A stretch of DNA of 64,000 nt from Desulfosudis oleivorans (GCA_020723305.1 DYJC01000007.1:124001-188000), one strand, 5' to 3'; positions 17,650 through 27,091 are shown, counted from the first letter of the stretch. The notes: generated by a model from the sequence alone, not told the origin. Made by a program: numbers and translations.

Positions 17650-19653
17650 ATGAAAGACCCGATCCTTGTTCCGATTCGAATCAATCAACTTGAAATTAAA
17701 AATCGAATTTACATGCCGGCCATGCATCTTGGTATGGCCGACAATTATTACATTACAAATCAACTTTTAGATTTTTATGCTGAGCGTGCAAGAGGCGGGG
17801 CGGGTATGATCACTGTCGGATATGCCACAATCGATGAGCTTTCCGGAAATCCACAGGTTATCGGTGCTCATCATGATGACTTTATCCCAGGTCTTTCCAA
17901 GCTTGCGGAAGCAATTAATCAGAATGGTGCCCGATCCGCAGTTCAGTTAAACCATTCCGGACGATACAATCACTCTTTTTTTCTGAACGGCAAACAGCCG
18001 GTTGCCCCATCTGCTATTGCTTCCCGGCTAACCCGGGAAACACCGAAAGCCTTGGATAAAGTAGAAATCAAGGAGATTATCAACCGATTTGCCGATGCTG
18101 CTCAGCGGGTTCAAAAAGCAGGCTTTGATGCTGTAGAGGTGCTGAGCGGAACAGGATACCTGATCAGTGAATTCCTCTCTCCCCTTACCAATCAGAGGGA
18201 AGATGAGTATGGAGGCCCCCTGGAAAACAGAATGCGGTTCGGCCTTGAAATCATGGCTGCCATCCGGAAAAAAGTCGGCCCGGATTTCCCGCTGATTGTC
18301 CGCATGAACGGCAATGATTTCATGCCGGGAGGCCAGGGCCGGCATGAATTGAAAAAATATGCGAAAGCACTTTCCGATTCGGGAAATGTCAATGCGCTCT
18401 GCATTAATGTGGGATGGCATGAAGCCCGGGTACCTCAAATTGTCACATCCGTTCCCCGCGGAGTTTTCGGATACCTGAGCCGCGGTATCAAGGAGCAGGT
18501 TACCATTCCCGTAATTGCAAGCCATCGAATCAATGACCCCCAAACCGCACGCGAAATGATCGGCAATGGAATGTGTGATATGGTTGCGATGGGAAGAAGT
18601 CTGATTGCCGATCCTTACCTGCCGGAAAAAATAAAATCCGGACGTGAAAATGAAATGATTCACTGCATTGCCTGTGCCCAGGGATGTTTTGATAATCTGT
18701 TTAAATTGAAATCTGTTGAATGTCTCTGCAATCCGCGGGCTGGGCATGAAAAAGAAACACAGATATCCAAAACCGACAAACCCAAAAAAGTAATGGTAAT
18801 CGGAGGAGGAGCTGCCGGAATGAGTGCTGCATTGGCAGCCGGTGAACGCGGTCATCAGGTTACATTATATGAAAAATCAGATCGCCTGGGCGGACAATTG
18901 TTTCTGGCAGCCGCCCCTCCTGGAAGAGATGAATTCGCAATACTGGCAAATGATCTTTCCAGGCAGGTGATGAAGAGCAGCATACAAACCGTCCTGAACG
19001 CAGAAGTGGATGAAACCCTTCTGGAAAAAGAAAGGCCGGATGAGGTCATACTGGCAACCGGTGCAGAACCTATCGTCCCACCGATACCGGGCCTGAATCT
19101 GCCGCATGTGGTGCAAGCCTGGGATGTGTTGCAGGATAAAATCTACACCGGTAAAAATGTGGTTGTGATCGGCGGGGGCGCGGTCGGCGTTGAAACCGCC
19201 ATGTTCCTTGCGGAAAAAGGCACCCTTTCCGGCGAGGATGTAAAATTTCTCCTGACCAATCACGCAGAAGATCCTGAAACCCTGTGCGATTTAGCGACAA
19301 GAGGCACGAAAAATATTATCCTGATTGAAATGATGGAAGCCATTGGAAAAGATATCGGCAAATCAACCAAATGGTGCATGTTCCAGGAAATGGAACGAAG
19401 TCGAATTGACCGACGGATCGGTACCAAAGCGCTTGAAATCACCAAAACCGGTGTAAAAGTCCAGTCCGGAGATAAAATTGAAGAAATACAAGCAGATACA
19501 GTTGTGATTGCCGCGGGCTCCAAACCGCTGAACGTACTTTCCGAGGTATTGAAGAAAAAAGGGATCTCTTTCCGGACAACTGGGGATGCAGACCATGTTG
19601 CCCAGGCCATTGATGCCATACACAACGGCTTTTCCGCTGGAAAGAGCATTTGA
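17650..19653 (+). CDS. NADH:flavin oxidoreductase / 2,4-dienoyl-CoA reductase-like FMN-FeS-FAD enzyme
   Basis: 667 aa. Residues 1-~340 form an Old-Yellow-Enzyme barrel (NRIYMPAMHLGMAD, QLNHSGRY, GYLISEFLSPLTNQREDEYGG, DMVAMGRSLIADPYLP). A 4Fe-4S site follows (CIACAQGC then CLCNPRAG). Residues ~378-667 form an FAD/NAD module with GGGAAGMSAALAA and GGGAVGVETAMFLAEKG nucleotide folds. This is the architecture of FadH and trimethylamine-dehydrogenase-like enzymes, which pass hydride from NAD(P)H through FAD, FeS and FMN to a conjugated double bond. The substrate cannot be read from sequence. A strong ribosome site (AAAGGGGG) precedes the ATG. A hairpin terminator follows 10 bp after the stop. Confidence 0.9.
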   Translation: MKDPILVPIRINQLEIKNRIYMPAMHLGMADNYYITNQLLDFYAERARGGAGMITVGYATIDELSGNPQVIGAHHDDFIPGLSKLAEAINQNGARSAVQLNHSGRYNHSFFLNGKQPVAPSAIASRLTRETPKALDKVEIKEIINRFADAAQRVQKAGFDAVEVLSGTGYLISEFLSPLTNQREDEYGGPLENRMRFGLEIMAAIRKKVGPDFPLIVRMNGNDFMPGGQGRHELKKYAKALSDSGNVNALCINVGWHEARVPQIVTSVPRGVFGYLSRGIKEQVTIPVIASHRINDPQTAREMIGNGMCDMVAMGRSLIADPYLPEKIKSGRENEMIHCIACAQGCFDNLFKLKSVECLCNPRAGHEKETQISKTDKPKKVMVIGGGAAGMSAALAAGERGHQVTLYEKSDRLGGQLFLAAAPPGRDEFAILANDLSRQVMKSSIQTVLNAEVDETLLEKERPDEVILATGAEPIVPPIPGLNLPHVVQAWDVLQDKIYTGKNVVVIGGGAVGVETAMFLAEKGTLSGEDVKFLLTNHAEDPETLCDLATRGTKNIILIEMMEAIGKDIGKSTKWCMFQEMERSRIDRRIGTKALEITKTGVKVQSGDKIEEIQADTVVIAAGSKPLNVLSEVLKKKGISFRTTGDADHVAQAIDAIHNGFSAGKSI

Positions 19654-19662
19654 CAAGACAGA

Positions 19663-19698
19663 AAAAAGCCATGTCTGACATCCGGACGTGGCTTTTTG
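19663..19698 (+). terminator. Rho-independent terminator after the flavin oxidoreductase gene
   Basis: Stem AAAAAGCCATGTC pairs with GACGTGGCTTTTT (one U-G wobble) around a 9-10-nt loop and is followed by GTTTT. The A-rich 5' arm also makes it usable in reverse. Confidence 0.75.
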
Positions 19699-19720
19699 TT
19701 TTACATGCAAAGTGGAGAAA

Positions 19721-20512
19721 ATGATTAAGATGGGCCGGATACCATTTGTTGTGACAATACTGGGATCGGGAACCTGTGTCCCGTCCTTGACACGCAGCGC
19801 ATGCTCCGTTCTCATGGAAATCGGTAATCAAAAATTATTGTTTGATTCCGGACCGGGAACCATGAGGCGGTTGCTGGAGGCGGGTGTCACCATTTATGAT
19901 ATTTCACATATCTTTTACAGCCACCTCCATCCTGATCACACCGGTGAGCTGGTGCCGTTTTTGTTTTCCACCAAATATGCAAACTTCAGCCTGAGAAAAA
20001 CACCGCTGACCATACTTGCCGGCGTCGGTTTTTCCCGTTTTCATAAAAAACTGGAAGAGGTGTACGGACAATGGATAAAATTGGAGAATGATTTTCTGAA
20101 TATTATCGAACTGGATAACACGGACAAGGATTTCATCCGATTTCCGGATTTCTCCGTTCACTCTATCCCGGTAAAGCACAACGATGAAAGCCTTGCTTTT
20201 AAAATTGCCGCCCCGGATGGAAGAACGGTTGTCTATTCCGGAGATACCGATTATACCCCCAATCTGGCTGATATCGCTGCCGGAACCGATCTTTTCATCT
20301 GTGAATCCGCGTTGCCGGATGAGTTGAAAGTCCCCGGACACCTCACACCTTCCCTTGCCGGAAAAATAGCGTCGGAATCCAGGACGAAAAAACTGCTGCT
20401 GACTCATTTTTATCCGGAATGTGAAAAAGTTGATATTGCAAAAGAGTGCCGCAAAACCTATAGTGGCGATCTCTTGCTTGCAGAGGATTTAATGAAAATT
20501 GAGATTTTATGA
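19721..20512 (+). CDS. Metallo-beta-lactamase fold hydrolase, ribonuclease Z-like
   Basis: 263 aa from ATG 19721, which follows TGGAG at a proper distance; an ATG three codons later is a close alternative. Motifs: ILGSGTCVPSLTRSACSVLME (RNase Z-like entry), YSHLHPDHTGEL (HxHxDH metal site), VKHNDESLAFKI, VVYSGDTDYTP (metal Asp) and LLLTHFYPECE (final His). Relatives are tRNA 3'-endonucleases or phosphodiesterases; the protein is slightly short for RNase Z and lacks an obvious exosite, so the substrate is open. It overlaps the next gene by 4 bp (ATGA) and starts the tetrapyrrole cluster. Confidence 0.87.
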   Translation: MIKMGRIPFVVTILGSGTCVPSLTRSACSVLMEIGNQKLLFDSGPGTMRRLLEAGVTIYDISHIFYSHLHPDHTGELVPFLFSTKYANFSLRKTPLTILAGVGFSRFHKKLEEVYGQWIKLENDFLNIIELDNTDKDFIRFPDFSVHSIPVKHNDESLAFKIAAPDGRTVVYSGDTDYTPNLADIAAGTDLFICESALPDELKVPGHLTPSLAGKIASESRTKKLLLTHFYPECEKVDIAKECRKTYSGDLLLAEDLMKIEIL

Positions 20513-21180
20513 AATATTACCCTGTCAATCTGGATATCCGAGGTCGAAAATGCCTTGTTGTGGGAGGCGGAGATGTAGGGACGCGGAAAGTAATCATGCT
20601 CGTCAAGTGTGGCGCAAAGGTTACGGTTGTCAGCCCGGTTATATCTTCCAAGCTGGCGGATCTTTCAGCAAAAGGGGTTATCCAAATATTGCAGCGGGAA
20701 TACTGCTCATCGGATGTAAAGGACATGTTCCTCGTCATTGGAGCAACCAGTGATGAGAAAGTAAACCTCCGGATCAGTAAAGATGCTGAACAGAAGAACC
20801 TTCTATGTAACATTGCGGACGTTCCAAAAGCATGCAATTTTATTTTACCTGCAATTGTCAAAAGGGGAGATCTGATCATAGCGATCTCCACTTCCGGAAA
20901 CAGCCCGGCTTTTGCCAAAAAACTGCGGGAAAATCTCGAAAAACAGTTTGGAGAAGAATATGCCATTCTTCTGAATTTGATGGGGGCGATTCGAAAAAAA
21001 CTGCTCGCCCAGGCCCACGAACCTGAGGCACATAAACACTTATTTGAACAGCTTCTCGACGCAAAGATATTGGACATGATACGGGAGAAAAAAATAGAGG
21101 ATATCAATAACCTGTTATTGAAAACCCTTGGAAAGGGATATATATTTGACACATTACTCCCCGACAAAACAAATCAATAA
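20509..21180 (+). CDS. Precorrin-2 dehydrogenase / sirohydrochlorin ferrochelatase-type protein
   Basis: 223 aa, matching the N-terminal module of CysG or yeast Met8. It has an NAD-binding GGGDVGTRKVIMLVKCGAKVTVV, then DVPKACNFILPAIVKRGDLIIAISTSGNSPA, the family core containing the catalytic Asp region. It oxidises precorrin-2 to sirohydrochlorin, and some relatives insert iron. There is no fused uroporphyrinogen methyltransferase. Start ATG 20509 overlaps the previous stop by 4 bp. With hemA two genes on, it fits siroheme synthesis and siroheme-dependent heme synthesis as in sulfate reducers (inference). Confidence 0.93.
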   Translation: MKYYPVNLDIRGRKCLVVGGGDVGTRKVIMLVKCGAKVTVVSPVISSKLADLSAKGVIQILQREYCSSDVKDMFLVIGATSDEKVNLRISKDAEQKNLLCNIADVPKACNFILPAIVKRGDLIIAISTSGNSPAFAKKLRENLEKQFGEEYAILLNLMGAIRKKLLAQAHEPEAHKHLFEQLLDAKILDMIREKKIEDINNLLLKTLGKGYIFDTLLPDKTNQ

Positions 21181-21190
21181 TTGAGGGATC

Positions 21191-22009
21191 ATGGAAAGTA
21201 TCAATCTTATAGTCATCCTGTTCTATTTATCCAGCACCGCATTCTATGCCGCTTATTTTATAAAACAGAAAGATTTTTTGCATCACATTGGTTATTATCT
21301 TCTTTTTACAGGTTTTATCATTCATATCCTGAGTATAGGAACTCGGTATACCAGCACTGGAATTTATCCAGCAGGCAATCTTAAAGAAAACCTGTCGATT
21401 GCATCCGGAGCGATCGCAGGGGTCTTCTTATTGCTGAAATATAAATTTCACCTCAAAATATTAGGAACCTATACTGCACCATTATCGGCCATTGTGATGA
21501 TCATCTCTTTTTTTCTGCCAGGCTATCCACCTGAACCCAACATGGTTTTTAAGAATTTCTGGCTCATTACCCATGTATCGATTATTTTTATCGGGGAAGC
21601 CTCCTTTGCTCTGGCTTGTGGTGCCGGCATGCTTTACCTGGCCCAGGAACACGCCATTAAAACGAAAAATCATGGCTTTTTTTACAAACGTCTTCCCTCC
21701 CTGGATCTGATTGACTCCACTGGACATGCTTGTATCGTTGTCGGTTTTACCCTGTTAACCATCGGTCTTATTATCGGATCCATCTATGCCAAATCCGTTT
21801 GGGGACGATTTTGGTCCTGGGATCCAAAAGAGGTATGGTCAATGATCTCATGGCTTCTGTATGCAGCCCTTCTCCATCAGCGACTGACAATGGGATGGAG
21901 AGGACGAAGAGCAGCCATTATGTCAATCATTGGCTTTGCTGCACTGATGTTTACTTTTTTTGGGGTGAATTTTCTGTTAACCGGTCATCATGGTGAATTT
22001 ACAAAATAA
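21191..22009 (+). CDS. ccsA: Cytochrome c assembly protein CcsA/HemX family
   Basis: 272 aa, about eight membrane helices. The tryptophan-rich heme-handling motif WGRFWSWDPKEVWS lies in the C-terminal third, with conserved histidines near HIGYYLLFTGFIIH and NFLLTGHHGEF. CcsA handles heme for c-type cytochromes with CcsB; the HemX subgroup next to hemA may instead stabilise glutamyl-tRNA reductase. GAGGGATC precedes the ATG. The position between precorrin-2 dehydrogenase and hemA is classic for HemX-type members, so which role applies is unsure. Confidence 0.9.
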   Translation: MESINLIVILFYLSSTAFYAAYFIKQKDFLHHIGYYLLFTGFIIHILSIGTRYTSTGIYPAGNLKENLSIASGAIAGVFLLLKYKFHLKILGTYTAPLSAIVMIISFFLPGYPPEPNMVFKNFWLITHVSIIFIGEASFALACGAGMLYLAQEHAIKTKNHGFFYKRLPSLDLIDSTGHACIVVGFTLLTIGLIIGSIYAKSVWGRFWSWDPKEVWSMISWLLYAALLHQRLTMGWRGRRAAIMSIIGFAALMFTFFGVNFLLTGHHGEFTK

Positions 22010-22016
22010 TAACAAA

Positions 22017-23285
22017 ATGCATGAGATTGTATTACTGGGACTAAATCATATAACCGCACCTGTAGAGCTTCGGGAGTGCCTTGCTTTTTCCAGCCAGGAG
22101 GCAATTGATTCCCTTGGTTTGCTTGGCAAGGACCCGGCAGTCAATGAGCTTCTCATTTTCTCCACCTGCAATCGTGTAGAAATTCTGATGACCTCCACAG
22201 ACATCCCTGCAGCGATTCATGCTGCAAAAACCCACATTTCAAAATTCAAAAACATTGAACAGGGAAAATATGAAAAGGCACTGTATATACTTCAAGGGGA
22301 AGATGCCATCAAACATGTGTTTCGGGTGGCATCCAGCCTGGATTCAATGATCATCGGAGAACCCCAAATCCTGGGGCAGATCAAAGAAGCCTACCGGATC
22401 GCAACGGAGAACAAAACATCCGGCGTGATCTTAAACCGGTTGCTACACCGTACCTTTTTTGTGGCTAAAAAGGTACGAACGGAAACCGGAATCGGAGGAA
22501 GTGCGGTATCCATCAGTTACGCGGCCGTGGAATTGGGGAAAAAAATCTTTGGCAGCCTCGAAGGAAAAAAGGTTCTTATGATTGGTGCTGGTGAAATGGT
22601 AGAACTGGCTGTAGAGCATATCATTCAAAACCGGGCTTCCGAAATCTATGTGGCCAATCGGACTTTTCGACGAGCAGTCGAACTTGCGGATCGCTTTCAG
22701 GGGAAAGCCCTTCGTTTCGAAGAAATTCCAGATAGCTTGAAATCGGTTGATATCATTATCAGTTCTACAGGCTCACCGGATTTTATCATCTCCTGTGATA
22801 TGGTGAAAGAAAACATGAGACTGAGAAAAAACCGCCCTATCTTTTTCATTGATATTGCGGTTCCCCGCGATATTGACCCTGCGATCAATCGAATCAGCAA
22901 TGCTTATGTATATGACATCGATGACCTGAAAAGCGTTATTGATGAAAACCTGGAAGAACGAAAAAAAGAAGCGGTCAAAGGCGAAAGAATTGTAGATGAA
23001 GCCGTCATCAAATTTATGGAATGGTATAAAAATCTGGAAGTGGTACCTACGATTGTCTCCATGAAAAACAAGCTTGATGTGATTGTAAAATCAGAAATCG
23101 AAAAAACCCAATCCACTTTAAAACACCTGCCCGAGGCAGACCTGAAAGTTATAAACCGAATGACAGACTCGATCATTAAAAGATTTATGCATGACCCGAC
23201 CCTCTTCCTGAAAGGCAATGGATGCCATGGAGATAAAGCAATCTACCTGGATGCAACACGAAAGCTGTTCAAACTGGATGAATAG
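22017..23285 (+). CDS. hemA: Glutamyl-tRNA reductase
   Basis: 422 aa from ATG 22017 (MHEIVLLGLNHITAPVELRE, the usual start). An in-frame ATG at 21990 would add nine residues and overlap ccsA; neither has a good ribosome site. Catalytic Cys in STCNRVEI, then GEPQILGQIKEAY, the NADPH fold with IGAGEMVELAVEHI, VANRTFRRAVELA, IDIAVPRDIDP, and a C-terminal dimerisation helix. It makes glutamate-1-semialdehyde from Glu-tRNA, the first step of the C5 tetrapyrrole route. Last gene of the 19.7-23.3 kb unit. Confidence 0.97.
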   Translation: MHEIVLLGLNHITAPVELRECLAFSSQEAIDSLGLLGKDPAVNELLIFSTCNRVEILMTSTDIPAAIHAAKTHISKFKNIEQGKYEKALYILQGEDAIKHVFRVASSLDSMIIGEPQILGQIKEAYRIATENKTSGVILNRLLHRTFFVAKKVRTETGIGGSAVSISYAAVELGKKIFGSLEGKKVLMIGAGEMVELAVEHIIQNRASEIYVANRTFRRAVELADRFQGKALRFEEIPDSLKSVDIIISSTGSPDFIISCDMVKENMRLRKNRPIFFIDIAVPRDIDPAINRISNAYVYDIDDLKSVIDENLEERKKEAVKGERIVDEAVIKFMEWYKNLEVVPTIVSMKNKLDVIVKSEIEKTQSTLKHLPEADLKVINRMTDSIIKRFMHDPTLFLKGNGCHGDKAIYLDATRKLFKLDE

Positions 23286-23440
23286 ATCGATCAGGAAAAA
23301 AGGGCAGGGTTGCTCTATACTGATAAAATCCGGAATTCATTTTATTCTTTACAAAAACATTTTTAATTGATAATTTTTTTATTCTTTATGCCTGTTCGAT
23401 ACATTATCAAGAATGAACCAACATTGTAAAGGTTTTTGCC

Positions 23441-23803
23441 ATGAAAAAAAAAGATCTTGAATTTTTTAAAGAACTTCTGACACAAAGGCTGGAAGACCTT
23501 TTGCATCAGGCGGATGATACGGTATCCGGTATGACCGATCAAAAAGAAAACTTCCCGGATCCTACGGATAGAGCTTCCCATGAATCCAATCGAAATTTCA
23601 TGCTCCGAATTCGGGACAGAGAGCATAAACTCATTAAGAAAATAAGGAATGCCCTGGAACGTATTGAAAACGGAACTTTTGGCATCTGCGAACAATGCGA
23701 AGAGGAAATTTCCATTGAACGATTAAAAGCGCGCCCGGTTACCACTCAATGTATCGATTGTAAAAGCAAAGAGGAGGCATTAGAGAAAGCCCTTGGATTA
23801 TGA
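23441..23803 (+). CDS. dksA: RNA polymerase-binding transcription factor DksA
   Basis: 120 aa. A coiled-coil N terminus has the acidic tip NFPDPTDRASHE (the DxxDxA tip that enters the RNA-polymerase secondary channel). A C-terminal four-cysteine zinc finger follows (CEQC about residue 83 and CIDC about residue 104). DksA with ppGpp reprograms promoters under starvation. It is about 30 residues shorter than E. coli DksA at the N terminus, as is usual in this lineage. An AAAGG site lies upstream. The stop overlaps the in-frame upstream extension of the PHP gene. Confidence 0.92.
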   Translation: MKKKDLEFFKELLTQRLEDLLHQADDTVSGMTDQKENFPDPTDRASHESNRNFMLRIRDREHKLIKKIRNALERIENGTFGICEQCEEEISIERLKARPVTTQCIDCKSKEEALEKALGL

Positions 23804-23807
23804 TGAG

Positions 23808-24665
23808 ATGCAGGGAATCGATCTTCATATCCACTCCACAGCTTCTGACGGTACACTGACACCACATGAAATTTTATTACTGGCCGAACAGCTCGGTATC
23901 AGAGCGATCTCAATAACCGACCATGATACGATCGAAGGTACCGAACAAGCTGTTTTACATAAAAAAACCTTATCCCTTGAATTTATTACCGGGGTTGAAA
24001 TCAGTTCAAACCCCCCATTTTCACTTCCATCTACCGGGAGTCTCCATATTCTGGGATATGGCATTCAAACCAACCATTTGGGATTATTAACTGCTCTCAA
24101 TCGTCTCCAGACCTCCAGAAAAAATAGAAATCCGGAAATACTCAAACGACTTGCAGACATGGGAATCCGGATTACCCCTGAAGAAATTAGAAAAACAGTT
24201 GGCCCAGGCCAGATCGGAAGGCCCCATATCGCTCAGGTATTGATTGCCAAAGGGATTGTTCAAGATATGGATGATGCATTTGAAATATACCTTGGGAAAA
24301 ACCGCCCTGCATATATTGAAAAATATCGAATCGAGTGTGAATATGCAATACAACTGATCCTGAGCGCCGGTGGCATACCGGTACTCGCCCATCCCGGCAT
24401 CATCAAGACCGCTGACCCGGATGGTTTGTCCTTTCTTGTCGCAACATTGAAAGAAATGGGACTGATGGGCATTGAGGTTTATTATCCAGGTCATTCCAAA
24501 GCCCAGACCCATCAATATCTGCAACTTGCGCAGGACAAGGATCTATTGGTAACCGGAGGCACGGATTTTCATGGCGCAATGCATCCGGACATTCAAATGG
24601 GAAAAGGACGGGGTGATACTTTTGTACCCTATTCACTTTATGAGAAACTGATTGAAAAAATATGA
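23808..24665 (+). CDS. PHP-domain phosphoesterase (YciV/TrpH type)
   Basis: 285 aa from ATG 23808 (MQGIDLHIHSTASDGTL); a TTG at 23793 nearer the GAGGAGG site is possible. PHP metal motifs: DLHIHS, ITDHDTIEG, GVEIS, PVLAHPG and TGGTDFHG. Relatives are 3',5'-nucleotide bisphosphate phosphatases or 5'-3' exoribonucleases acting on short RNA. It lies between dksA and rnc, and its stop overlaps the rnc start by 4 bp, consistent with an RNA-related job (inference). Confidence 0.9.
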   Translation: MQGIDLHIHSTASDGTLTPHEILLLAEQLGIRAISITDHDTIEGTEQAVLHKKTLSLEFITGVEISSNPPFSLPSTGSLHILGYGIQTNHLGLLTALNRLQTSRKNRNPEILKRLADMGIRITPEEIRKTVGPGQIGRPHIAQVLIAKGIVQDMDDAFEIYLGKNRPAYIEKYRIECEYAIQLILSAGGIPVLAHPGIIKTADPDGLSFLVATLKEMGLMGIEVYYPGHSKAQTHQYLQLAQDKDLLVTGGTDFHGAMHPDIQMGKGRGDTFVPYSLYEKLIEKI

Positions 24666-25360
24666 TTTCAGAATTAGAAAACAATATAAAATTTATTTTT
24701 ATCGATAAAAATTTAGTGAAAACAGCTTTATGTCATAGCTCCTATATAAACGAGCAAACCGATGAAAATCTTGCGGACAATGAAAAATTGGAATTCTTGG
24801 GAGATGCGGTTTTAAACCTGGCTGCCGGTCATTTGCTCATGGATCACTTTCCGGATCTGAATGAAGGAGATCTCTCCAGAATGCGTGCGAATCTTGTGAA
24901 TGAAACCAGGCTTGCTTCGATTGCACGAACCATGAATCTTGGAAAATTTATCAAACTTGGAAAAGGCGAGATTCAAACCCAAGGGCATGAAAAAAACTCT
25001 ATTCTTGCAGATGCATATGAAGCCCTTATTGCTGCTGTTTACCTGGATAAAGGGTTTGATGCTGCCTTTCAACTTGTGAAATCACACTTCACTCCCTTGC
25101 TGGATTCAATTTCAAAGCCATTGGATAACATTGACTATAAAAGCAGACTGCAGGAAATTGTCCAGGTTTCTCACAAATCCATCCCTTTGTATCAAATCAT
25201 TGAAGAAAACGGACCGGATCATGATAAGACATTTACCGCACAACTTAAAGTTAAAGACATTATCACCCTTGGATCAGGGAAAAGCAAAAAAATGGCTGAG
25301 CAGGAAGCTGCGAAACAGGCCCTGATCATTCTTGAAAAATCAGCCCCAGATGAACCATAA
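24662..25360 (+). CDS. rnc: Ribonuclease III
   Basis: 232 aa. Endonuclease domain with the signature NEKLEFLGDAVLNLAAGHLL (catalytic Glu/Asp), then DLSRMRANLVNE and LADAYEALIAAVYLDKGF with the second acidic pair. A C-terminal dsRNA-binding domain starts about residue 155 (DYKSRLQEIVQ) and contains AEQEAAKQALIILE. It cuts double-stranded RNA in rRNA and mRNA processing. ATGA overlap with the PHP gene, and overlapped by the radical SAM gene; era lies 7.6 kb on rather than adjacent. Confidence 0.96.
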   Translation: MISELENNIKFIFIDKNLVKTALCHSSYINEQTDENLADNEKLEFLGDAVLNLAAGHLLMDHFPDLNEGDLSRMRANLVNETRLASIARTMNLGKFIKLGKGEIQTQGHEKNSILADAYEALIAAVYLDKGFDAAFQLVKSHFTPLLDSISKPLDNIDYKSRLQEIVQVSHKSIPLYQIIEENGPDHDKTFTAQLKVKDIITLGSGKSKKMAEQEAAKQALIILEKSAPDEP

Positions 25361-26387
25361 GAAACCACCTTTTATCATACCCATATTTCTGCCCCATCAG
25401 GGATGTCCGCATCAGTGTACCTTCTGTAACCAAAACACCATTTCAGGTACTCCATCCAGGTTGCCTTCAAAAAGCTCCCTGACCAAAGAAATCAACAAAT
25501 ATCTTTCCTTTAACAGAGATACAAAAAAAGAGGTTCAGATTGCGTTCTACGGTGGAAATTTTTTAGGACTCCCATTGCAATTGATAACCTCATTGCTGGA
25601 TGAGGCCGAAACATTTATTCTATCTGGACAAGTGAATAGTATCCGTTTCTCAACCCGACCGGATACAATCAATCACCAGATCCTGGATCAACTGGCGAAC
25701 TATACGGTATCCACAATTGAACTGGGTGCCCAGTCCATGGATGACCAGATACTTACCCTCTCAAACCGAGGCCATACGGCAAACGACACATTCAGAGCTA
25801 CAAATTTAATTCAGGAAAAGAAATTTCACCTGGGATTACAGATGATGACCGGCCTGCCCGGCGATAATGGAAAACAATCCATTGAAACCGCTCACCAGAT
25901 CGCTGCCTTGTCTCCTGATTTTGTTAGAATTTATCCGACAGTTGTTTTATCAAAGAGTCCGCTTGCACAATTTTTTAAAAGAGGTGACTACAATCCCATG
26001 TCCCTTGAAGAAAGTGTAAAACTAGTGGCGAAAATCTATCCCATATTCATGGAAAAAAATATCCCGGTTATCCGGATGGGACTACAGGCTTCCGATGGAT
26101 TGGAAGATCATGGAGGCATCCTGGCAGGCCCTTACCATCCGGCATTTGGGCATCTGGTGTTTTCAGAAATTTTTCTTGAAAAGATTAAAATACAGTTACG
26201 GAATGAAAAGGATACGACAGGCAGGCATCTTATTCTTCATGTTCATTCTAAAAGCGTTTCAAAAATAAGAGGATTGAACAATCAAAATATAACGAAATTA
26301 CAAAAAATGTTCCAATTGGAATCCATCCGTGTTTTGGCGGATGATTCAATACCAAAAGATCAACTTACCATGGATATCAGCGGTTGA
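25350..26387 (+). CDS. Radical SAM protein, Elp3/MiaB-like core
   Basis: 345 aa from ATG 25350, inside the rnc 3' end; an upstream TTG at 25332 is less likely. Starts FIIPIFLPHQGCPHQCTFC: the Cys-x3-Cys-x2-Cys site for the 4Fe-4S cluster that cleaves S-adenosylmethionine. Then FYGGNFLGLP, FSTRPDTIN, ELGAQSMDDQIL, GLQMMTGLPGD and FVRIYPTVVL, the Elp3-like barrel order. There is no TRAM or acetyltransferase domain. The substrate is unknown. The stop is 24 bp from the convergent usp stop. Confidence 0.88.
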   Translation: MNHKKPPFIIPIFLPHQGCPHQCTFCNQNTISGTPSRLPSKSSLTKEINKYLSFNRDTKKEVQIAFYGGNFLGLPLQLITSLLDEAETFILSGQVNSIRFSTRPDTINHQILDQLANYTVSTIELGAQSMDDQILTLSNRGHTANDTFRATNLIQEKKFHLGLQMMTGLPGDNGKQSIETAHQIAALSPDFVRIYPTVVLSKSPLAQFFKRGDYNPMSLEESVKLVAKIYPIFMEKNIPVIRMGLQASDGLEDHGGILAGPYHPAFGHLVFSEIFLEKIKIQLRNEKDTTGRHLILHVHSKSVSKIRGLNNQNITKLQKMFQLESIRVLADDSIPKDQLTMDISG

Positions 26388-26411
26388 GAAACACCATCCG
26401 TTGCAGGAGGA

Positions 26412-26948
26412 TCAATCTGTTTTTTCCTTCGGAAGTCTGACCATCATCACAGGCACATGGGATCTTTTTAATACCTGTTCAACGGTTGCTCCGATCCCTT
26501 TATCCGTATCATTTACCTGCCCATAGCCACCAATTACAATCAGGCCACAGTTTTTTTCATTTACCTGAGTCAGAATTTCATCTACAGGGTTTCCGGATTT
26601 AATCAGTATTTCATCTTTAATAAAACCCTCTTCTCCAAAACAAGAGTTTTCTCCCTGACAAAAATGGCTGAGCACTCTTCGAATGGTCTCGCTCTGTCTT
26701 TTTTTACCAATTAACGCTTCCCGGGCATCAATCTGGCTCTGCTTCTTGACTTCTTCCCACTGTTTTTCACCTTCGTCACCGGCCAGCTTTTCATCCAGAC
26801 CCGGTTCATTGGACTCCACATGCAAAATAATCAATTGTGCTTCATATAAATTTGCAAGACTGACCGCATACGCAAAAGCATGGCGTGCATTTTCGGAAAG
26901 ATCTGTTGCAAAAAGAATTCTGTCAATTTCAACTTTGGGAAGCGCCAT
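26412..26948 (-). CDS. Universal stress protein, UspA family
   Basis: 178 aa with one Usp domain carrying a ~25-residue charged insertion (KLAGDEGEKQWEEVKKQS). Starts ALPKVEIDRILFATDLSENA; the ATP loop variant GGYGQVNDTDKGIGATVEQVL keeps G-x2-G then G-(A/S)-T. AGGAG lies upstream. It is related to but clearly different from the Usp at 6.9 kb. It lies downstream of the PBP1A gene on the same strand, 143 bp away. Confidence 0.9.
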   Translation of the reverse strand: MALPKVEIDRILFATDLSENARHAFAYAVSLANLYEAQLIILHVESNEPGLDEKLAGDEGEKQWEEVKKQSQIDAREALIGKKRQSETIRRVLSHFCQGENSCFGEEGFIKDEILIKSGNPVDEILTQVNEKNCGLIVIGGYGQVNDTDKGIGATVEQVLKRSHVPVMMVRLPKEKTD

Positions 26949-27091
26949 TCATATTCTCCTGCTTGTGATGAACACAATACAATTACTTTTGTTTAATGCT
27001 GTACGACAGGTTCTGAGTTATCAAGTTAAACGCTTTGCTTCAACAGGAATTTATAAAACAAACTGTAAATCCTTAAAAATTATAAATGACC

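Noticed and set aside
17466-17693. Open frames running through the palindromic elements (also near 29.6, 41.3, 44.4 and 50.7 kb), encoding similar peptides
   Set aside because: They arise because the repeated element is open in several frames; starts lie in flanking DNA and differ between copies, with no ribosome sites.
18028-18855. 275-codon antisense frame inside the flavin oxidoreductase gene
   Set aside because: Shadow of a strongly supported gene; no family motifs, no ribosome site.
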